From Branchiostoma floridae (lineage: Eukaryota > Chordata > Leptocardii > Amphioxiformes > Branchiostomatidae): a stretch of DNA of 64,000 nt. Shown here piece after piece: positions 56,887-64,000 of this stretch. A model generated the notes under the pieces. The model saw only the letters and a list, made by a program, of their open reading frames with translations, did not search any database and had not been told where the DNA came from. The position numbers and the translations under genes were made by a program. The stretch's first letter is position 1. Every line of letters begins with the position of its first letter. The stretch is from NCBI RefSeq assembly GCF_000003815.2, contig NC_049997.1:8126676-8190675 (forward strand). Reading direction: 5' to 3'.

Positions 56887-59580
56887 CAATGCAGGAATAC
56901 CTTAGAACTGGTCTTGATGAGGTTCATGTTTTTGTTTGATTTAAGCACTGTAAATTTGTCAATGGCGAAGTTCTTTGTCCAGTTTGTACAATGTATAAAC
57001 ATGTATGAATAGCGGAGGAGACCCTCCGAACTTATGACTGGTAGAGTTTCAGGATGTCAGTTTTTGAATTGGCTTGTTTATTGAATATTTCTTTGCCTTA
57101 AATTAAGACAGGAAAATGTCTTTTAGCAATAACTACTGGTCTGGCCAGAGAACGCTATTCTATTTCTATGTCGATCTGAACCAAACACATCTGCAGAGAA
57201 ACGGTCCTGTAAGTAAAATGAGTCATGATTTGCAGACATTTACAATCATTGAGATGCAATTTTTTTTGTCATTACACTATTTACAGCCTATGTTTTTCTG
57301 AGGGTAGATTTCAAATTCGCAGATATTGTAGCAGTTTTGAAGAGTGACAATCTTATGATAAGATGTTGGAAATAAAGAAAAACACACACCTCGATGTCAT
57401 AAGCTTTGAAATTCTCTTTAATATCGGCTCACATCTGTCCAGGAAAACGCAGTTTTGTACAAACCTCGGAAATGGTCCTGCTGGTAATAAATAGTAAATT
57501 ACCGATTTACAAAGAAGATCCGTTCTCAAAATAGTCCTATCTCTAGTCTACCAGAACTTTATACTATACACACATAATATATCTTCAGACAGGGGAATGT
57601 TGGTATTTCATCGAAACCATACAAGAACAGTGAAAGCACAAAAACTGGTCGCATACATAATACAAACACAAAATCTTCTTTGATAAAGTAGCATGAAGGA
57701 ACGTTATGCCACCTGAAGATTAGAACAATGGCTTTAGCGTTAGTTTCACAAAAAGGGTTACCAGAACCAGATACAAAAAGTTTGCTTAGTATCTACATGG
57801 CATTTTTTATTTTTAAAGAAAATACTGTTCCCCCCTAATCACGTTTTTTTTACTATTAAGTGGTCACACAAGTTCCACATACATGTATTAATTTTGTACA
57901 GTCCAATATGCCATTCTGTTTCCCTCTTTGTACATAGTTACAAAACTCCCCGAAACGCTGAAATCTATTCTAACAAGGGGAGTGTAGAAACAAACCCTAA
58001 TAAGTCTGGATTGAACGATTTTAACAAAGAGGTACAAAGCTAGGACTACAAAATACCAACGGGTACAAAATCACTACACTTACTGGGTGACAACCCCCAA
58101 CGTGGCTTCCACTTGCCAAACAATTGTTTATATACAGTATAAAGTCGAACTGTTTCTATCTCTTACCCTTGTCAACATTTAGGAACAGTTCCCAGGTATT
58201 TCTAAATATCTCAATCTTTGTACTGATGTATACAACGGGATTGGGAAGGGTTTGATATAGAAAATGTGGGCATTTCATCTCTTTCCACATGTTTTACATG
58301 ATCACATTAGCTAATATGCAGAAATTCTTGTATGTAATTCATTTGCAAATAGAAAATAGGGAACATTTCATACTTTCACACACTGAATCTGGCAGAAAAC
58401 GTACAGTACCTTTGTGTACATAGATAGTTGATTTTAGTAACACTGCAGTTGTATATAGGCTTCTACATAGGTGATGGTAGACGGAATACATTGTTGAATG
58501 GAAAATCTGGCCCGAATTCTGCTCTGGCCAAATGCAATGGCTCAAGTGAACTATAGGCAAAACTTATTAGTGATTGTCAAACTTTCAGAAGTATATTACA
58601 TCAACATTCTTTAACAACCCCTCTCTTACCTTTAGCCTCCTTTGCATTTTTCACCTCTTTCGGCAAGTGCTTTTCAGTTAGTTTTGAGTGGTGCCTCTTT
58701 GACGACTATCAACTGAAACCCCCAACCCCAATTAAAAGGTTGAAACTATGCAGGTTAGAACGTACCATGTACAGTATCTTTTTTCCAAGTTTGGTATCTT
58801 GCAATGACTGTCTGTTTGTAAGCAGAAAGAAGGCAAAAATCAATTCAATACAGATATGAAACTGGCTTGCCATTGATATTCATGTGAAAACACCAGGCAA
58901 GAACAGGCAAATTGAGTTGTTGCCAAAAAGATGTCGGTGTTATAACTGTGGCAAGAATTGGTTTTCCCGAAATATTTTGATGCAGCACCTAGCATATGGT
59001 CAAGTGATACAACAGAACAGCATACTCAAAGCCACTTACCAATTTCATTTCTACAACAAAAATTATGTGTCTGAATGCCCAAGACATTGTACGTAATACA
59101 ACATTTTCCATCTCCCATACACAGAATACCCTGATTGCTAGGACTCTCTCTCCTTTCAAAAAGTCATGTGGCTGAAATACTGTCGAAATGAAAGAAATGT
59201 AGCTGCTTTCAAAAAGTTTCTGGTGGTCTAAAACCTGCAATTGGAATGATTTTAACAGAGTTCGTAAACAGCTATCTTCATAACCATGTTTTAGACACTC
59301 TCACTTTGCTTTACATACATACATTTATAGTAGCATCTTTAGATGGGGCACCTTGCAGGGAAAATTGTGATGGTGATGTTCGTCCATCGGGAGTAAGATA
59401 GAATTATTAGGCAGTTTGGACCATATTTTGTCTACAAGTTTTGTCAAATACTGGTCTGTAAGGGGTCAATTGCTTAGGGATAACAGTGCTTGAAATGTAT
59501 CAGAAGGCAATGAGTTACTCTTCCAAAACTCCAAACACACACGAACCACGCGCTACGCCACACGGCGGGCGGTACTTCTG
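56887..59580. other. convergent 3' UTR region
   Basis: No coding gene is seen. The left part is the 3' UTR of the DED-TPR gene (AATAAA near 57370) and the rest is probably a long 3' UTR of the minus-strand ARID2 gene. Where the two transcripts end, or whether they overlap, cannot be decided from sequence. Confidence 0.5.
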
Positions 59581-62500
59581 CTATCGGACGTAAGGGGGAT
59601 TGTCTCTCTGGGACTCCGACTGCTCTGGTTGGAACACGAAGCCGAGGCACTTGGCGATAAAGTTGGCGGACTCCAGGTTGCTGAGTGCCAGGTACGACAG
59701 ATGCTCTTCATAGCGCTGGATTTTCCTGTGTACAAAATTAGTAATTTACAACAATGCATTAACAAAACAGCACATGTATTTGTATCTGTTTTGAGTGTAT
59801 GGTATCTGTCCATCCACTTGTACAATGTATATACTGTGGGTGTTTTTAATGAGCCCTGGAAGATTAGCTCAATGAGCTAAAGGGTATCACTATAAACTCA
59901 ATTAACTCAATACAAATGCAAGGAGTAGAACAATCTTAAAACTCAATTCAAGTACAACAAATTCTAAAAAGTAAAACTGTTGCACAAACCAGGACACTTG
60001 CATGTCAAGCAAAACTCTAAGTATGAAATTACATACTAGGCTGATTTTTCTTACTAACAAAATAGCAGTCTACCTTAATTCAACCAGTATTGCTTCTTCC
60101 TCTCAATTAGTATGTCATTAAATAGTAGAAACAACAAAGTAACTCTTCATACCTCCTCCCTTCCACAGAGTGCTTGGCTACATTCCTCAGTATCAATGTG
60201 GCTGTCAGCCGAACACTCTTGGTGATGGGGCCTTCCTTCTCCTCCTGACAAAATACAATCTGTATTACTACTCTGTCAAAGTAATATTGATAAGATCTAA
60301 CACTCACAAATCCAGAAAAGGATGGCACTGCTTGAACCTACTGAGTGTACTAAGGGCATACCTCAAAGATAGAGGACTAGGACTGTTGCATTCAGAAAAT
60401 TACGAGAGCTAATAATAAGGAAGCTCATGATGAACATGATAAAGAGGAGAGATTTGAAAAAAGACTGACTGCAGCTGCAGGGTGTTTAGACCACTGTAGC
60501 AGCATAACACAGTGGTCTACTATACACTGTCGAACACGTCTAACGTAGCAAGGGCAATATACTTATACAATGCAGCACTTGGTCCTTCAGAAAGCCTCAA
60601 TATCTTGATATCTTTAATAACTTTTGTGTAATTAATACATGTAGTACAATGTAAGGTCATTCTTGTGTTGTGAAAAATTAGCAGCCAGGCACAAGAAATC
60701 TTTTTACAATAGTACTTCCTAGTTCACTTTAAAAAAATCTTTGTTTAGAAATGAGAGCACAGTTCTATGTGCATGAACTAAAGGCTAAAGCCCTTCCCCT
60801 TTTCTTCTGTACCATGTTTTGGATGACTTGTTGCAAACTTCATTAATTTTCATATTTGCTACACCCCCTCCGCACTTACCCAGTCCTTCTGTGGGGTCTG
60901 GTAGGGAGTCATCCTCCTGATAGCCAAGAACGCAGCGTTGGGCGGACACTGGATCTCCCGGGGAGGCCCCTGGGGGGTGGGGGCACGAGCACCTGACGAC
61001 TGTCGCTGCTGGAACACCTGAAGAGCCACCTGGAGAGCCTCCTTGGAACAATGCTTGTCCTGGAGAGGGGAAAGATGGTTTGAGCTTTTGTATGATACAG
61101 AAGTGTGGTATGGGTAGTCCCATAGCCTTTTTAGGACTTAGGGGCAGTGATTTGTTATCCACTGTGTCTAGAGCAGGTGTGTTTTCAGAAACCCGTCCCT
61201 CTGTCCCGCCCCGGGATGAAAATTTGCTTGTTGGGAGGGTAAAAAATCACTTATTCTTTCTAAAACATCTGAATTTTCTGACACTTGATTGATCAAAATA
61301 TGATTCCATGAATGTAAAATAACAGATTAAACAATAAGAAGAAAACACAAGGGCTTTCAAAAAAAAGTGGGACGAAAAGAAATGAAATTACTAGGGCACA
61401 AAATTTGAAGGTGGATCCCATCACTCTCCTTCCACTCCCTTTTGCCTGGCCACTGAACCAAAGTCAGTGGATTCATGAGTTGGATTCATCATTAAAAGCA
61501 TTCTTTACCATTGTGAGATTACTGGACAAAGGTTCAAATAAAAACAAAATGACCACACTGACCTGTAAGTGACTGATGAGTGACCAGGGCTGCCGTTTGA
61601 TTGGTTCACAGCCCTCCCACAAACACTGGCCTATGTTGGACGCCAACACATGCTCTCGGACAGCGTGGACAAACACCTGGTTTGGGGTGTCATACCAGCT
61701 GGTAGGAGAGATAAAAAATTATATCTTTAGTTTTTGTAACTAGAGCTTCCAGGTTTTGCTTAAAAAAAATCTAGAAGTAAATTATGTTGGAAATTCTAGG
61801 GGAAATGTATCAAAAGAACATGATGCAAACATTACAGCAACTCTATGTCAATCCAGCAAACCACAATCATGTACATGTATTCCTTGATTTCACAAAAGGT
61901 AGAGGCAGTATCCTATCCTGCATAAATACATTAAGAATAAGGATAATACCTTTAGAGTGCTACAATGTACATGCTTTACTAGAATAGATAACTGATAAGG
62001 CTTACTTAAATACAGAAGACTATCAATAATAGGCAGACAGACAGCTAAAACCCTTGACGGTCTTGTAACGATAGATGTAGACACACCTTATTGGCATCTA
62101 GGTTTGAATGACAGCAGTACTGAAGTTCTCACCTCTCACAGTTGTACCAAAGGCAGATGAAGTTCCCACTTTTCCTCCTCTGTTCCCCAGCAGCACTGTT
62201 CTGAGCCACGCCACCCTCTGCAGTTCCCTGGGGGCTGCCAGGGGGCGCACCTTGCGAAGAAGCACCACCAGGAGCCGAAAGCCTCAGCGACTGGGATGGA
62301 CCTGATATCGCACTCCCAGGAACAAAAGCAGAGTTCTCCCCGGCTTTCACAACATTTACAGAAAGTGACGGAGAATTACCTTGTACGTTAACAGTACTGT
62401 TTTGAGAAACCTCCGCTTTCAGTCTCTGGTCGGTCACTATTCTCATCCCGACTTTGTTCGCGATTCCTCGTGCTAGCACGTCGTTCTCGAGCGGCCGCTT

Positions 62501-64000
62501 CTGCGCTTTCTTGCTATGCAACTCATCCGGGGATGATGCAAGGTTTGTAGCGGTTGGGTTGGTGTTTGAGACAACGTTTTGCGCAACGCCAGAGGGTAAC
62601 GAATTTGAGTTTGGCAGTGAAGTCCTATTGTGTACTAAAGTGTTCTGAGCATTGTGCGGAGAAGACAAGATGGAATTTGCGATTCCTGTGGAATTTCCGT
62701 TGGCGTGGCATGTTTGTTTGTCCTCAGAAGCCATTCCGTTCACGGAGTGTGTGTGATTTACGTTTCCTGAAGCTTTTTCAGCGGATATTGAGCCGTTCAT
62801 TGTTTCTTCCGTCCTTATCTCCCCATTGGGCAACAACTCGTTTCTTTGCATGGAATTATGGTTGGGAATGTTTGTGGAATTTGCCGGTGCTACGACAGAA
62901 GTCTTTTTGTCTGTTCTCACTTCCTTTTCCTCTGTTATCTGCATTTTCTCATCTTCTTTTTCAGAATCGCTGACTCCATTCACAAGAGGAACGTCCAAGT
63001 CATTGGTACCTTGAGCCACCTTGGTCGACAACGGCCCGTTAGAAAGCCCAGAATGCTTTTCTGCTGACAAGTCCACTGATTCCTGAGGTAGTTTTGTGCC
63101 TTCCCCTGATTGGTTCACAGCTTCCTTACCACTGGTCCCTGATTGGTCCACTGAGTTCACTGGCAATGGGTTATTGGTTTGTGATTGGTTGATACTATCA
63201 GTTGGTGCCCCACCCGCAGTCCCTGATTGGTGGAAACTACCACTACTGGCAATCTTGTCTTCAAGAGTTTTTCTACTATGATTTTCGATTACCTCAATCC
63301 TTCTCTCGTCCTCGTGCATCCCTGTGTTTGGTCCAATCACGTCCTTTGCGACCTCAACTTGCGAACAAATGACGCGGTCAGGATTGTTGGGAACTGCAAC
63401 TTGCTGTGCGGGATTTGCAGCTTTTTCGACAGCCTTGTTAGGCTCGGGACTCACTGGCAGTGGGGGCAGGGCATTCTTGCTGCTCGGCTGGGGGCTTACT
63501 TGCGGAGGAACCTGTACATTAGCTACACTACTGAAGGATGTTTGGCTGACGGCTGAGGGAGGAGGTTTGGGAAGTATCAATCTCTGGTTGGAGTCATGAC
63601 GCTCGGGTTTGGGTAACAACAGCTGCCTGATGATACTTCCGCTCTTATTACCGTCGTTTGCCGCTTGTGGCTGGAGGATTTGTCCCGGCGCCATGTTAAC
63701 CTGTCCAACGATGAATGTGCTGCCGCTAAGGTTCGTTCCTGATACCTGGATTGGAGCGGTCTGTCCCACAGGCAGCTGTTGCGGAACTTGCGTTAGGATG
63801 ACCGTACTCGGAATCCCCGCGTTCTTGGTTTGAAAGACGATCCCCATGGGCAAGGGAGCCGCCGAGACATTTTGCGCTGGGACTGTCGGAGACTGCGTCA
63901 CGTTTGACGAGCACGGGACCTGCACGTTGCCTAGCAACGCCTGGTGGATGGCGGTCGGGTACACCGCCGACGCTTGCTGGATGGGTTGGGACAGCGGCAT
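59581..64000 (-). CDS. ARID2: ARID2 (BAF200), C-terminal part; 5' part beyond the window
   Basis: DNA-binding subunit of the PBAF SWI/SNF chromatin-remodelling complex. Five exons are visible on the minus strand: 64000(open)-62133, 61698-61563, 61059-60880, 60244-60153, 59725-59581, giving 806 residues to a TAG. The first 600 visible residues are a disordered Gln/Ser/Asn/Pro-rich region with short conserved pieces such as NKVGMRIVT. Two C2H2 fingers follow: C616, C621, H634, H639 (CLWYNC) and C648, C653, H666, H671 ([17 protein letters not shown]). Then come [32 protein letters not shown] and [19 protein letters not shown], all matching the human C-terminus as I recall it. The ARID and RFX-type DNA-binding domains must lie to the right of the window. 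The ATG at the very edge is an internal codon by chance. Confidence 0.95.
63105..63240 (-). repeat. short coding repeat in ARID2 (QSG motif)
   Basis: CCTGATTGG or GTGATTGG recurs four to five times on the plus strand, each coding NQS/DQS/HQS followed by Gly or Gln on the minus strand ([27 protein letters not shown]). It is a degenerate tandem repeat inside the disordered region. Confidence 0.7.

Noticed and set aside
1-64000. Retrovirus, LTR element or Polinton copies
   Set aside because: I looked for capsid, protease, reverse-transcriptase and integrase motifs and paired long terminal repeats and saw none; the mobile DNA here is short and non-coding.

Overview
The window reads as genomic DNA of a cephalochordate (amphioxus, Branchiostoma-like). 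It has chordate-type genes with many short introns (CSTF3 at 718 codons against 717 in human from memory; ARID2 with its C-terminal zinc fingers). It also has a locally duplicated set of Death/DED/SEFIR adaptor genes of the kind expanded in amphioxus, and many short palindromic transposons and tRNA-derived SINEs. The species call is inference; no marker gene fixes it. All exon joins below were made by eye from splice signals and reading frame.

Layout. 1-2.4 kb: gene-free, with a 1.3 kb non-autonomous element rich in sub-repeats. 2.67-22.86 kb (+): CSTF3, 23 coding exons, with an 8.8 kb third intron full of repeats. 25.69-26.30 kb (-): an intronless hotdog-fold (4HBT) thioesterase, probably mitochondrial. 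26.3-29.4 kb: gene-free, with degenerate tandem repeats. 29.45-34.30 kb (+): a 726-residue protein with a large unrecognised N-terminal part, nuclear-localisation-like stretches and a C-terminal Death domain. 36.54-39.11 kb (+): Death-Death-SEFIR (419 aa). 40.73-42.62, 43.17-46.94 and 48.06-49.85 kb (+): three tandem DED-SEFIR genes (329, 369, 330 aa). 51.51-56.89 kb (+): DED, then a TRADD-like N domain, then a long TPR array (1227 aa). 59.58 kb to the right edge (-): the 3' part of ARID2, a PBAF chromatin-remodelling subunit, convergent with the TPR gene.

The centre of interest is the 29.4-56.9 kb block: six co-oriented genes that all carry a Death-fold domain, four of them with a SEFIR domain. 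None shows an evident signal peptide or membrane span, so they look like cytosolic adaptors able to link IL-17-receptor/Act1-type (SEFIR) and apoptosis/NF-kB-type (Death, DED, TRADD, TPR) signalling. Every coding intron in the six genes is phase 1, so every internal exon, including the small linker exons, is a symmetrical 1-1 module that can be shuffled without frame loss. This explains how one neighbourhood could generate Death-SEFIR, DED-SEFIR and DED-TPR combinations. All six gene models close exactly in frame (727, 420, 330, 370, 331 and 1228 codons including stop).
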